Shown here piece by piece: positions 32,081-43,445 of a stretch of 64,000 bases of DNA. Source of the stretch: Symbiodinium natans (Eukaryota; Sar; Dinophyceae; Suessiales; Symbiodiniaceae). Position 1 is the first letter of the stretch; each line of letters starts with the position of its first letter. Both the position numbers and the translations under genes were made by a program. The stretch lies in NCBI GenBank assembly GCA_905221605.1, contig CAJNDS010001113.1:1115163-1179162 (forward strand). Direction: 5' to 3'. The notes under the pieces were generated by a model. The model was not told the origin of the DNA. It did no database searches and saw only the letters and a program-made list of their open reading frames with translations.

Positions 32081-33360
32081 CCCTCAAACCCCTTAACCCT
32101 AAAGTCCATCCCCGAAACCCTTAGCTCTAAACCCTAAACACTCAGCACCAGACCCTAAACACTAACCCAAAAACTTAACACTAAGCCCTTAGCACAATCC
32201 CCAAGCACTTAACATGAAACCCTAGACACTTAAGCACTAGACCCTAAACACGAAACCCTAAACACTCAAACACTACAACCAAAAAACTAAACCCTGAACA
32301 TTACACACTAAACCCTACACACTAAACCCTGAACACTAGTAAACATCCTTAAAACCCTAAATCCAAAAAACCAAACCCGAAACCCTTAACACTACACCCT
32401 AAACACTCAGCACTAGACCCTAAACACTAACCCTAAAAACTTAACACTAGGCCCACAAACCCCAAACACTTGACACGAAACCCTAAACACTTAAGCACTA
32501 CTAAACCCTAAACACTCAGCACCAGACCCTAAACACTAACCCTAAAAACTGAACACTAAGCCCTTAGCACAAACCCCAAACACTTAACAGGAAACCCTAA
32601 ACACCTCGACACCCCTAAAAACTAAACCCTAAACATTACACACTAAACCCTACACACTAAACCCTTAACCCCAAAAAAAGCCGACACCCTTACCACTGAA
32701 CCCTAAACACCAGCGTAAACACTAACCCTATAGCACGAACCCCAAACACTGAACACGAAACCCTAAACACTTAAGCACTAAACCCTTACTAAACACTAAA
32801 CCCTAAACACTTAAACACTACACCCTACAAACTAAACCCTAACCATTACGCACTAAACCCTACACACTAAACCCTAAAGCCTAAACGGAAGGATTCTTTA
32901 AGTTGTCAATGGTCTGGGGCAGCCCCGGTGCCTTCCCCAGATCATTTAAATTTGTAAAAGTCCTTAAAACCCTTAACCTAAAACCCAAACCCGAAACCCT
33001 CAACACTAAACCCTAAACACTAACCCTAAAAACTTAACACTAAGCCCTTAGCACAAACCCCAAACACTTAGCACGAAACCCTAAACACTTAAGCACTTAA
33101 CCTAAACATTAGACACTAAACCCTAAACCCTAAACAGTAAACCCCAAGGCCAGAACCTCGAGCCCTACTAAATCTAAACCTGAAACCAAAAACCCGTCGG
33201 GGTTTCAGATGCTTACTGTTTGGATTTCAGAGTTTAGGGTTTTATTTGGGTGTTAGCCGAGCTGCTTGACCCTAAACCCTAAAACCTAAACTTAACACTC
33301 AACCCTAAACACAAAACACTAAACCCTGAAACCTACACACTAAACCCCAAACACTAGATT
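32080..33360. repeat. CACTAAA-variant satellite with higher-order structure
   Basis: A telomere-like variant (ACCCTAAACACTAA) in which a block containing AAACTTAACACTAAGCCC, TTAGCACAAACCCCAAACAC and CTTAAGCACTA recurs about four times. One more F8 palindrome lies inside at 32905-32960. Confidence 0.8.
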
Positions 33361-33832
33361 TCCAGAAAAAATCTGGAGTACCCGGGCCCCGGACTCCAGA
33401 CTCCAGATTTCCAGAAAAAATCTGGAGTACCCGGGCCCCGGACTCCAGACTCCAGATTTCCAGAAAAAATCTGGAGTACCCGGGCCCCGGACTCCAGACT
33501 CCAGATTTCCAGAAAATATCTGGAGTACCCGGGCCCCGGACTCCAGACTCCAGATTTCCAGAAAAATCTGGAGTACTCGCGGCCCCAGACTCCAGATTAC
33601 AGACTCCAGAATCTGGAGTCCAGAGTCCCGGTACTCCAGATTTTTTTTGGAAATCTGGAGTCTGGAGTCTGGAGGTACTCCAGATTTTTTCTGGAAATCT
33701 GGAGTCTGGAGTTACGGAAATCTGGAGTCTGGAGTCTAGGGGTACTCCAGATTTTTTCTGGAAATCTGAATTCTGGAGTCCGGGGCCCGGGTACTCCAGA
33801 TTTTTTCTGGAAATCTGGAGTCTGGAGTCCCC
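33355..33832. repeat. Inverted cluster of ~49-bp double-hairpin units
   Basis: About five direct units containing CCAGAAAAAATCTGGAGTAC and CCCGGGCCCCGGACTCC, then about four units of the complement. Each unit folds on itself twice (CCAGATTT/AAATCTGG and GGAGT/ACTCC), and the whole block is a head-to-head inverted repeat centred near 33,600. Confidence 0.92.
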
Positions 33833-33894
33833 CCCCCCCCTCCCAAAACCCCCTTCCCGAGGCCAAATGTGTGGATCATGGGGGCGGGGGGGCG

Positions 33895-34015
33895 AGCAAA
33901 CATATATATATATATATATACATGTTTAAATGTATATGCATATGCGTATACATTTTTTTGGTATATGTGTATATATATATATTTCTTGTGCAGTATATAC
34001 ATCTGTACATGTACG
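33895..34015. repeat. TA and TATG microsatellites
   Basis: Two TA runs (about 33902-33922 and 33968-33983) in ATATGTATA-like sequence. ORFs of IYIY type are artefacts. Confidence 0.85.
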
Positions 34016-34779
34016 TAGACATACATACTGTTTTGCACGTTTGCAGACAGGTTGCAATCCGATGCTCAATTCGAGCATGCCAGAACCAGCCCCCCCCCTC
34101 CCCCCCCAAAGCCCTTCGCCGCAGGCCGACACCAAGCTCGATCTCACCCAGGTTGCGCGTCAACGGAAAGAGCCCCCCCAAAACCCTAAGCTCACACCAA
34201 AAGCCCCTAAACCTTAAACCCTAAACCCTACACCGCAGACCCTAAACCCTAAACCCTAACCTCCCTGGAGCCCTAGGCACAAGGCCTCACAGTGCTGCAA
34301 ACATGCTTTTTGTGCTTGAGGGTTTAGGGCTTCGGGTTTTGGGGCTTGGGGTTGGTAGGGTGGAGGCAGGGCTTGGTGTAGAGGCTTTTTCTTGGAAGCT
34401 CTCAGGAACCGTCCCATGCCCCCTGGAACGGCAGGATAGGGTTCACATAACAACGTTGTCAGGAAAACAAAAAGGCTTTGAGAACCCCCTCCCTTGAGGA
34501 CCCTACAAAGGACTTATCATCTGTCAGGATAACAAAAAGGCTTTGAGAACCCCCCTCCCTCAAGGATTCTATAAAGGAGGGAAGGAAGGCAGAAAGGGAG
34601 ACGATCAGTGCGAGGAATCAAGGAGTCAAGGAACCGAGGAATGAAAGAAAAGGAAGCGAAACGAAAGAAAGGGCCGCCCTAAACCCTAGAACCCTAAACT
34701 CTAAACCCGAAACCCGAAACCCTAAGCCCTAAACCCTAAACCCTAAACACTTGCTAAACCCCGCAAAGCCCGGGCGCAG

Positions 34780-34838
34780 GTGGAGGAGAGGTGGGGCGAA
34801 GCGGAGACCATCGGCAACGCCCAGGACACCCTCAACAG
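34780..34838 (+). CDS. Putative exon
   Basis: CGGGCGCAG|GTG acceptor, CTCAACAG|GGCAGC donor, phase 0 to 2: VEERWGEAETIGNAQDTLN. Preceded by a CCCTAAA array. Confidence 0.45.
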
Positions 34839-34984
34839 GGCAGCGATGGGCCCGTGTGGGTTGTTAGGGTCCTTCGGGTTTAGGGTTTCGGGCCTTTGTG
34901 GGCCTCTTTTGGGTCGTTAACGTTTAGGCGGCTTTAGGGGTAGGAGCACTTTAGAAATTCATTCTAAACACCAAGCCCCTACAA

Positions 34985-35240
34985 GTAATGCTGAGAGGGC
35001 CTCCTTCGCCATGTCTGCGGCGTGGGGGTTGTGATTGGGGCGACGGGGACCTTGGCAGGAGATGGCCCAGGTGTGCGCGCTCCTCTGCTGCGTCCAGCGG
35101 CAACTGGGCGCCTCGGGGGCAGCTTCATGGGAAAGGAACTCTCAGCTTCTGTGGCTGTTTTGGGTTCTTCTTCGGGGGGTGTGAAGATGGTGTGAGCTTT
35201 GGACTCTGCCAGAAAAGTAAGTATGAAAGTGTGAAGCATG
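34985..35240. CDS. Coding-like island, strand undecided
   Basis: Plus strand reads GVVIGATGTLAGDGPGVRAP and on to a TGA near 35192. Minus strand has an 86-codon ORF (35239-34979) rich in Pro, Arg and Glu. Neither is recognised. Confidence 0.3.
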
Positions 35241-35582
35241 TGTAGCCGTATCGGCAGTCGGCAGGAGTCGTACGAAGGCGTTGGGTTCCAATGGTGGTGC
35301 TCAGGCTGCTCAAGGCAGTAACCTTGGTTAATCTAGGGGCCTGAATAATTAGGATAGTGGGATGGTATGTTTGTAAAGGAAATGATTCGTCATTCTTCCG
35401 ACCCCTGTTTTAGGCATTTTGAGGGCTTTAACGTCTCCAAGAACTCTCGAGCGTGTTCGGGGCGTGGTGTGAAGTTTTCTTCATAGCGAGCCTCTACACG
35501 ATGCCGTGGAGTGTGGTTTAGGGTTTAGGATGTCTAAGACCCCTCAAGGGGGTTCCACAGGGGTGTTCGTGGAGCCTGCGTG

Positions 35583-36230
35583 ATGGACAAAGACAGCGGC
35601 AACGACAAGACTCCTCGTGCATCGCCTCCTTTTCCGACGGAGCCGTACCGGGCAGTACCCATGTGCCCTGCAAGCAAAGTCAGCGAAGTCCTCGAGACGG
35701 AAGCCTCCGCGGCGGTAGTGGGAGAGATCCGGGCCCTCAACGGCTCAAGGAGGTGTGCCAACATGGGAAGACGATCCAACTTGACGTGGTCGAGTTCCTG
35801 AAGTCCACGCCGCAGCAGTCGACCGTGGAGCAGCGCGACGCCTTCTCTCTCGAGGTGCGATCCAAGATCCGGGACCACGACGATGTGTCCCGGAAGGAGT
35901 TTGAGCGCCTTCGCCACAGCTGTAGATACTGCGTCTCCAAGATGGAGGGGCAAGCGACGGCGGACGCTAAGGGCAGCGCTCTTGTGTCCAAGAAGGGCGG
36001 CAGAAGACGTGAACGGCGCCTGCTCCGAGTTGCTCAGCAACGTCGACCAGCACATGGTCATGTTGGTGGGCGTCGGCCACCGGCGCAAACCTTCGCAGGA
36101 GAGGCTCGACAACGGGCAAGTGCTGCCGGCGCTGTCGGTGTGCTTTGAGATCGGCACACCCGAGGCTCGCAGTGAGTTTCAAGGAGACCGTCGTTGGTAT
36201 GTTCAACAGCCGGCGATGAGTTGCATCTGA
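35583..36230 (+). pseudogene. Frameshifted unidentified gene fragment
   Basis: Three overlapping plus-strand frames join into one plausible protein. From 35583 it reads MDKDSGNDKTPRASPPF and on to EIRALN. After a frame change near 35745 it reads TIQLDVVEFLKSTPQQSTVE and on through a Cys-containing helix (RLRHSCRYCVSKM). After another near 35990 it reads AAEDVNGACSELLSNVDQHM and on to LSVCFEIGTPEA. A GTGAGT donor lies at about 36171. Composition is normal for a soluble protein; no family recognised. Either two real indels or sequencing errors. Confidence 0.45.
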
Positions 36231-36479
36231 ATCCTGACGCTGCGAAGGTCCACGAGTAGAAGAGTGGGTGCAGCGAAAGGGATGCCCTTCTTTTGCCCCC
36301 CCCAAAAATCCCACAGCCCTCAAAACCCTTGCTGCGCAACTTGACAGGAAACCACCCTAAGTGTGTCCTTGCGATTTCATTCCCGCGCTCGTGGGGTTTC
36401 CGACCTTGGGGGCACCTTCCTATTAAGGCTTTTCGTTCTTTGTTTTTTTGGTTTTTTGGGTGGGGAAACAGCTGAGGGG

Positions 36480-36640
36480 GGCCCTAAACCCTAAACCCTA
36501 AACCCTAAACACGAAACCCTGAACCGTAGACCCTAGACCCAAAACCCTAAACCCTAAACCCTAAACCCTAAACCCTAGACCCTAGACCCTAGACCCTAGA
36601 CCCTAAACCCTAGACCCTAAACCCTAAACCCTAAACCTAA
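36480..36640. repeat. Telomere-like array with CCCTAGA block
   Basis: CCCTAAA units with a run of CCCTAGA near 36577-36602. Confidence 0.93.
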
Positions 36641-36794
36641 GGGGGTCCCCTATGTTGGGAAATGCCTTCTTGAAGGGAAGACCGACTCAAAGGGAGCATT
36701 CGACTCCCAATAAACTGCCGGAGTCCAGGTTCCGAAGTTGTTTCTTGGAAAGCTGATGCTACGCACACATGTTATATATATATATATATACATA

Positions 36795-37024
36795 TATGCA
36801 TAGTAATGGTAATGGGAATCCAAAATGGTCATGGTAATGGGAATGGTAATGGTAATGGTAGTGGCAATGGTCATGGTACTGGTAATGGTCATGGTAATGG
36901 TAATGGTAAATGTAATGGTAATGGTAAATGTAATGTAATGTAATGTAATGTAATGTAATGTAATGTAATGTAATGTAATGTAATGTAATGTAATGTAATG
37001 TAATGTAATGTAATGTAATGTAAT
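36795..37024. repeat. TAATGG then TAATG microsatellite
   Basis: Imperfect TAATGG units pass into about 20 perfect TAATG units (36930-37024), then ATGTATG words and TA runs to 37205. Confidence 0.95.
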
Positions 37025-37346
37025 GTACGTATGCATGTGTGCATGGTATGTAGGCATGTATGTAAGTATTTTGTATGTAGGTGTGTAAATGTACATGTTT
37101 ATAGGTACACGTTACATGTAGGTGCGTGATAGATAGATAGAGATATATATATATTTATGTATATATCTATACACATGTATATATATATATATATATATAT
37201 ATATCTCGTACATCATATTTTGATTCTGGTGACTCAAGGTCAGATTCCTTGACGAAACGCGCTGTAGCCCATGGACCCCTAAACCCGAAACCCGAAGCCC
37301 TAAACCCTAAACCCTAAACCCTAATCCAAAAACCGAGTCACCCGAG

Positions 37347-37402
37347 GCTACATGGCCGCCCTGCACGAGGGCAACGTTGGGGCCGGCGCAATTGTGAGCC
37401 AG
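37347..37402 (+). CDS. Putative exon
   Basis: CACCCGAG|GC acceptor, GTGAGCCAG|GTGGGC donor, phase 1 to 0: GYMAALHEGNVGAGAIVSQ. Confidence 0.43.
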
Positions 37403-37640
37403 GTGGGCTCAGGGCTTGACTTTTGGCGACTAAAAGCCCTAAGCCTTAAACCTTAAACCCCCCCCTAAGGCCCTAAACCCGAAACCCTAAACCCTAGAGC
37501 CCAAAACCCTAGAGCCCTCGAGCCCTCGAGCCCTAGAGCCCTAGAATTCCTTTGGGATTGTGGGCTTGAGGTGGACGGAGACCGTCTCAGTGTCGTCTTC
37601 TTCTGGTTTTCTGGTTCTCCGTGGCCTTGTGAGTTGGAGT

Positions 37641-37754
37641 CCTTGGTCGCCCAGTGGTACCCTTTCCCCCCTTGTTGCTGGGTTCTGGGTTCCCTCATCA
37701 AGTAGCCAACCCCCCAAACAGGTGTGCCCTTATGATGATATGTTGCTGGGATGG
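37641..37754. repeat. Dispersed repeat family F6, copy 1
   Basis: CTTGGTCGCCCAGTGGTACC...GGGTTCCCTCATCAAGTAGCC...CCTTATGATGATATGTTGCTG matches 56370-56479 over its length. Confidence 0.72.
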
Positions 37755-37863
37755 CAAGAGTCTGTGTCGGGCTATCACGCTCCGGATTCTGGTGAGGGAT
37801 TACGGTTTTATGGCCTTAGGGTCTTAGGGCTTTTAGGGTTTTCGGGTGTAGTTGGGATATGAG

Positions 37864-37923
37864 GTGCAAAGCCGGCAGTGCGAAGAAATGGCCAAGCACC
37901 AGTGCAAAGCCCTCGACCCGAAG
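37864..37923 (+). CDS. Putative exon
   Basis: GGGATATGAG|GTG acceptor, CCGAAG|GTTTAC donor, phase 0 to 0, 20 codons: VQSRQCEEMAKHQCKALDPK. In phase with the island at 37347, so possibly the same gene. Confidence 0.48.
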
Positions 37924-38090
37924 GTTTACAAACCTAAACTTTGCGAGCCTGAGCCCCTGTAGACCCTGAACCAGAAATTCGAAGACCCTTCGACCTTAAC
38001 ACCCCAAACCCCCTAAGCCCTAAGCCTAAAACCCCAAAACTCCCCAACACCCCCCAAGCCCCCCAAAACCCCCAAACCCGCGCACGACAG

Positions 38091-38168
38091 GCCCCCGCAC
38101 TGCCCTTGGTTGTCAGCTGGGAGGGCCCAGGCGGCCTCGAGGAAGGCTATGGCACGAGCTTCGCCAAG
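38091..38168 (+). CDS. Putative exon
   Basis: GCACGACAG|GCC acceptor, phase 0: APALPLVVSWEGPGGLEEGY then GTSFAK. In phase with the previous island. Donor uncertain (GAG|GA at 38141 or AAG|GG at 38168). Confidence 0.45.
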
Positions 38169-38169
38169 G

Positions 38170-38440
38170 GCTCAGGGTTTTAGGAGGTTTCGGGATTTTT
38201 CGGGGATTTTAGGGGTTTTAGGCGTTTTCGGGGGTTTTGTGGGGTTTTGAGGGGGTTTAAGGGGTTTTAGGGGTTTTGAGGGGCTTGGGAATCTTTAGGG
38301 GCTTTTAGGGGTTTCAGGGGTTTTAGGGGTTTCAGGGGTTTTAGGGGCTTAGGTTTTAGGGTGGTTTAGGGTGGGGAGTGTTGGGGTCAGAGTTTCAGGG
38401 GTTTAGGGTTTGGAGCCAGGGTTTAATTAGGGGGTAGGTC
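38170..38440. repeat. Degenerate GGGGTTTTAGG tract
   Basis: TTTAGGG derivatives with expanded G and T runs. Confidence 0.8.
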
Positions 38441-38554
38441 TTAGGGGTTCAGGGGTCTTAGTTTTTTTTTTTTTTTTATTTTTGGGGGGATTTTGGGGGC
38501 TTAGGATTTACGGGGTTTGGTGTTGAAACTTAGAGCTGTCCTGATAGTGCCCTA

Positions 38555-39005
38555 AGCCCGCTAAACCCTTAACCCTAGACCCTAAAATCTAGACCCTAAA
38601 CCCCCAAAACCCTAAACCCCAAACCCCAATCCCTAAACCCCCAAAACCCCAAACCCCAATCCCTAAACCCTAAACCCTAAACCCTAAACCCTAAACCCTA
38701 AACCCTAAACCCTAAACCCTAAACCCTAAACCCCTAAACCCCTAAAGCCCTAAACCCCAAACCCCAAACCCCAAACCCCAAACCCTAAAACCCTAAACCC
38801 TAAATCCTAAACCCTACCCCCAAAAACCCTAAACCCTAAACCCCAAACCCCAAACCCCAAACCCTAAAACCCTAAACCCTAAACCCTACACCCAAAAACC
38901 CTAAACCCTAAACCCTAAACCCTAAACCCTAAACCCCAAACCCTAAACCCTAAACCCTAAACCCTAAACCCTAAACCCCAAACCCTAAACCCTAAACCCC
39001 TAAAT
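38555..39005. repeat. Long telomere-like array
   Basis: CCCTAAA with CCCCAAA, CCCTAAAA and CCCCTAAA variants; one of the longest in the window. Confidence 0.96.
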
Positions 39006-39015
39006 AGAATCCATC

Positions 39016-39108
39016 TAACGGCACCCGAAGTCTGCGGGGCCACTTGGGAGCAAGTCCTTGCGCTGGCAAGATGCGCAGCAGATTTTGGCAGATTTGCAAT
39101 CAAAACAC
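39016..39108 (+). CDS. Exon-like island
   Basis: Reads LTAPEVCGATWEQVLALARC then AADFGRFA between two CCCTAAA arrays. Splice sites not fixed; a second frame is also open. Confidence 0.38.
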
Positions 39109-39413
39109 CCTAAGCCCTAACCCTAAACCCTAAACCCTAAACCCTAAACCCTAAACCCTGAACCCTAAACCCTAAGCCCTAAGCCCTAAACCCTAAGCCC
39201 TAAACATTTCAAATTTAAATCAATCTATGTGTAAATTCAAATGTCAAGCATTTCAAATTTGAATCAGTCTATGCTAAATTCAGATGTCAAACATTTCAAA
39301 TTTGAATAGCCCTAGACCCTAAACCCGAAACCCGAAACCTGTGTGAATCAACACTGGCGCCAAGCGGCCTAGGAATAGGCCTGAACCCCCGAGTTAGCAT
39401 CGTCCGGTCTGAG

Positions 39414-39475
39414 GCCGTCAATGGGGACGCAACGGACTCAACGCTGCTGGAGCATCTGCATCTCGGGCTTGAGAG
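39414..39475 (+). CDS. Putative exon
   Basis: CGGTCTGAG|GCC acceptor, phase 0: AVNGDATDSTLLEHLHLGLE, with a donor-like GAGAG|GG. TTTAGGG-like sequence follows. Confidence 0.43.
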
Positions 39476-40141
39476 GGTTTAGAGCCCCTTTGAGGAGGCT
39501 TTAGGGTTCGGGCCTCAGGCTTCAGGCTTCAGGCTTCAGGGTTCAGGGTCTACGGTTTATGGTTCAGGGTTTAGGGTTTTGGGTTTAGGGTTGGAGGTCC
39601 ATTGGGGGTACCAAAAGGGTAGGGTTAGATGTGCCGAAAGGTTAAGATCCTGAGTAGTTCCTTCGCGAGTCGCTATTCGCGACTTTCCGTCCTCCACGTC
39701 CTCCGTGTCCGTATACCCTGAGCACTCACACTACCTGCCTGGGCATGCACCTGCCCAATGATGCAATTTACGCACCCGTGAACCCTAAACCCTAAACCCG
39801 AAACCCTGCCCCTTCTCAGGGCTTCCGACTCGGGAGCCAGGAATCGTGGGTGGGTGCTTATACGTTGGGGGTGGCTCTAGGCGCAACTGGTTGAGTGGCT
39901 GGATACAGGGTTCTGTAGCTGAGTGCATATTTATTTATTTCTTTGTTTATATACACACATATATGTGTCTTGGGTGCTTGTTTGGCGGTGAGAATAAAGG
40001 TCATATCAGGGGCAAGTCTGGTCCAGTCAGATCTCACCCTTTGTGGTGTTTAGGGTTTAGGGTTTAGGGTTTAGGGTTCAAAGGAACCCCCCCAAGAGAG
40101 ACCCCGAATGGGTCGGCACCCTGAACCCAAAACCCTATACT

Positions 40142-40405
40142 GTGGCAAGCATCGCTTGCAACTACAAAGTCGGTCCAGTCAGCATCGTTCCTTGCGTTGC
40201 GGTTTCGGGAAAGGCACCCAAAAGAGAGCTTTGGGCGCAGACTCTCGCCGGCGGTCGCCACCAGCACTCACAAGCCAGGGCAGGATCCCAAAGCTGGGCC
40301 CGGCTTGATACGGAAGCCCAGGTTGGATTCAAAATGGGGCTCGTAGACTTTGGTCAACTTAAGGATACTGAAAAAGGAAGGCTGCTCAAGATGGAGTTCG
40401 GGTAA
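40142..40405 (+). CDS. Small ORF or terminal exon, unidentified
   Basis: An 87-codon frame from about 40142 to TAA 40403-40405. It starts VASIACNYKVGPVSIVPCVA and ends KMGLVDFGQLKDTEKGRLLK. No domain recognised. Confidence 0.35.
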   Translation: MASIACNYKVGPVSIVPCVAVSGKAPKRELWAQTLAGGRHQHSQARAGSQSWARLDTEAQVGFKMGLVDFGQLKDTEKGRLLKMEFG

Positions 40406-40484
40406 ATATGTGTAATTCATGTAGTGCTGTAGTATTTGCCCGGCTTTCTTGACTGCAGCAAGCATTAGGCCACAAGCCTCCAAT

Positions 40485-40780
40485 CCGAAATCGGGGCTCC
40501 GGGCCGGGGCCCGGTCATTAAAGAGGGTCCCGAATCAGTCCCACTATTGGGGGTCCGAGGGGGCCCCTGGACCACCCCCTTGCCGGATTGAGGGGGACCA
40601 ATTATTCAAAAGGTTTCCTTAAAGGAAACCATTGGTTTCGGGCCGCTTGGAATTCCGGAAATCGGCCTTTGAAATCCCAAGGCCCGGCTTTAAAATCAAA
40701 AGGCCCGCCTTTAAGCCCAGACAGCCCGGCTTTCTGAAGAACCCAAGAAGCTAGCGCTGTTTTCTTTCTCTAGACCCCTT
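40485..40780. other. Self-complementary intergenic stretch
   Basis: Short inverted words such as GGTTTCCTTAAAGGAAACC (40610-40628) and repeated AAAGCCCGGCTTT-like motifs. No coding sign. Confidence 0.5.
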
Positions 40781-41001
40781 TACCCTAACCCTAAACCCTA
40801 AAACCCTAAACCCTAACAGCCTAAAACAGCAATAAAAGCCGCCCTCATCCACCGCCAAACTGAAAGACCCCCAGAACTCACCGAAGCCCAGGGGTTTAGG
40901 GTTTAGGGTGGGGTTTAGGGTTGAGGGTTTAGGGTTGAGGGTTTAGGGTTTAGGGCTTCCTAAACTCGAATCCCTAAACCCTAAACCGATGGTGTGCTCA
41001 G

Positions 41002-41058
41002 GCTGAAGTGCGCAGCTTGAACTGCAACGTATGGGAGAACGCGATCGTCTCCTTGGGG
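41002..41058 (+). CDS. Putative exon
   Basis: GGTGTGCTCAG|GCT acceptor, phase 0: AEVRSLNCNVWENAIVSL, with GGGGTTTAGG following as a possible donor. Flanked by arrays. Confidence 0.43.
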
Positions 41059-41204
41059 TTTAGGTTTGCAGGGGTGGGTTAGGGTTTAGGGTTTAGGGTT
41101 TCGGGTTTAGGGTTTAGGGTTTCGGGTTTAGGGGTTTAGGCTTTAGGGGTTTAGGGTTTAGGGTTTTAGGGGTTTAGGGGTTTAGGGGTTTAGGGTTTAG
41201 GGGA

Positions 41205-41940
41205 ATCTGCCCCCTTCTTGTTTGTCTAAAAGCACGAGGGAAGATGAGCCGAGTGCGTTTGTTCCTGGTTGTAAGGAAGGGTTTTGGTGGATTGCGGGGG
41301 ATCCACGCAGGAGTCGAAGGGTTGGGTTGGGGATTGGGGTTTGTGGAGCTTTGATATAAAAGCCGGGTCTTGAGCCTTCCTGCGTAAGCATCGGAAATAG
41401 AAATCTAATGTGTTTTATTGTCATGATATAAATATCCTGACATTTTTCTTTGTTTAATAAATCTGAATGTGGGTTGAGGGTTGACCGGACATGTGTCCAC
41501 TTAGCTGCAGAGGTCGTGATCAGACAAGTGCGGGCAGTATGCACATTCTAGCAAGGCACGCAGGAGCAAGCCCCCCAAGCCATGAATTCCCTCGCATCCT
41601 GTGAGCCCTTATGATGAGAGTCCTCAACCCTTAGCCCTGAAACCCTACATCCTGAGCACTACCGCCCCTATATCCTGACCCCGAAGTCAAGCCCTAAACC
41701 CTGAACCTCTACAACCCCCTGCAAACCCCCCCAACCCCCCCAAAACCTCGAAAACCCCCTACAAACTCCCCAGAATCCCCCCCAAAATCCCCTTACAAGG
41801 CTTCCTGGGCGTAGGTAGGCCTTGGGCCATTTTATATTTCTCTGTGTTTGGGTTTAAGAGGATCATATTCCGGAGTATTTTTAATTTCAGAGGGTTTTAA
41901 AGGGCAGAAAACCTAAACCCCGAACCCGTTTACCCCTAAC
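41205..41940. other. Unassigned region
   Basis: A 115-codon minus-strand ORF (41544-41197) has no domain. Degenerate CCCTAAA words appear from 41630. Confidence 0.35.
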
Positions 41941-41984
41941 CTTTCCCTTAAAGCCGAAACCCCATAACCCCAACACCCGAAACC

Positions 41985-42140
41985 CTAAGCCCTAAACCCT
42001 AAACGCCCCAAAAGCCCCTAAAAAGCCCCAAAAAACCCTAACCCTAAACCCTAAACCCTAAACCCTAAACTCTAAACCCTAAACCCTAAACCCTCAAGCC
42101 GAAACCCTAAACCCTAAACCCTAAATCCTAACCCCTAGAC
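41985..42140. repeat. Telomere-like array
   Basis: CCCTAAA with CCCCTAAA and CCCTCAA variants. Confidence 0.92.
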
Positions 42141-42147
42141 CCCCAAA

Positions 42148-42218
42148 GGTTGATCGGGCGGGCTTGGATCGACGGTTTGGGTCACCGGCAGAGGAGGCGC
42201 CGACCTCACGAAGCTTTG
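42148..42218 (+). CDS. Exon-like island between opposed arrays
   Basis: Reads VDRAGLDRRFGSPAEEAPTS. No splice sites fixed. Confidence 0.3.
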
Positions 42219-42790
42219 GGGTTTAGGGTTTAAAGTGTTTGGGGTTTTGGGGGTTAGGGTTTCGGGTTTAGGGTTTAGGGTTTAGTGAGGTTAGGGGTTT
42301 AGGGGTTTAGGGTTTAGGGGTTTAGGGGTTTAGGGTCTAGGGTTTGGGGTTAGGGTTTAGGGGTTTAGGGGTTTAGGGTTTACTGGTTTGGGGGTTTCGG
42401 TTGTATGGGTTGGTGGTCTCTTTAAGTAGGGTTTCTGTGGGGCATATAATTGGGGTTCTTATTGGGGTATCTAAGGGCGATATTCAGGTATAAGGGTAAC
42501 AGACAAAGAGGCCACCGGCCTTATAAGGTTTAGGGCTTAGGGGTTTAGGGGTTTGGTTTAGGGGTTAGGGGCTTAGGGTTTAGGGTTTGGGGGTTTAGGA
42601 TTTAGGGGTTGGGGTTTAGGGGGTTAGGGGTTTAGGGTTTAGGGTTTAGGGGTTTAGGGTTTAGGGGTTTAGGGTTTAGGTTGCGGGTTTAGGGTTAAGG
42701 GGGTTAGGGGCTGAGGGTTCAGGGGTTTGGGAGTTTGGGGTGTAGGGGTTTAGGGTTTAGGGTTTGGGGGTTTGGCGGTTAGGGCTTAGG
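42215..42790. repeat. Long TTTAGGG/GTTTAGGG tract
   Basis: Dominated by 7- and 8-base units (GGGTTTA and GGGGTTTA), with a non-repeat interruption at about 42400-42530. Confidence 0.93.
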
Positions 42791-43319
42791 GGTGCTTTCG
42801 AGCGGGCTTTTTGGGTGGCCTCGTGAGCCTTACCCACTGGGTAATACCCAGGCTCTTCTACGGTGTTTTTTTTTGGGGTGGCGAGCTTCTTCTTTTGCTT
42901 GCTGCTTGGTTCTTGGGTGGGGGGAGGCGGGGGGGAAGGGAGGTTCTACTCCCTTGCATCAATGATCCCAAAGCCCTAAACCCCAAACCCCGACCTGTTT
43001 GAAGTTCTGAGAGAAGCCCCTCAACCCTAAATCCTCCCTGAACCCAAAACCATAAGCCGTAAGCCCTAGACCTCAAACCTTCAACCCTAAACCCTAAACC
43101 CCATCCCCATTCGGTTTTTCCGCCCTCCTCTAAGCGCCGAACTTCACAGTTCAGAGTTTAGGTTTTTGGTTGGGGGGGTTTAGGGTTGAGGGCTTAGTTG
43201 CTTAGGGTTTTAGGGTCCGCGGTTTAGCGTTTAGAGATTTAGGGGTTCAGGTTTAGGGGTTTAGGGTTCGAGGGATTTAGGGGCGTTTCGGGGGGCTGTA
43301 GTTTAGGGCTCTTCCAGAG

Positions 43320-43445
43320 GCCCCAAAACGCCTCAAACCCTCAACCCCCTAAACCCTAAACCTTAAACCCTAAACCCCAAACCCTAAACCCTAAACCCTA
43401 AACCCTAAACCCTAAACCCCAAACCCTAAACCCCAAGCCCTAAAC
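43320..43445. repeat. Telomere-like array
   Basis: CCCTAAA with CCCCAAA and CCTTAAA variants. Confidence 0.93.

Noticed and set aside
33871-34224. ORFs rich in Ile and Tyr (IYIYIY)
   Set aside because: Translations of TA and TATG microsatellites; the same holds at 27720, 37150, 43580 and 55310.
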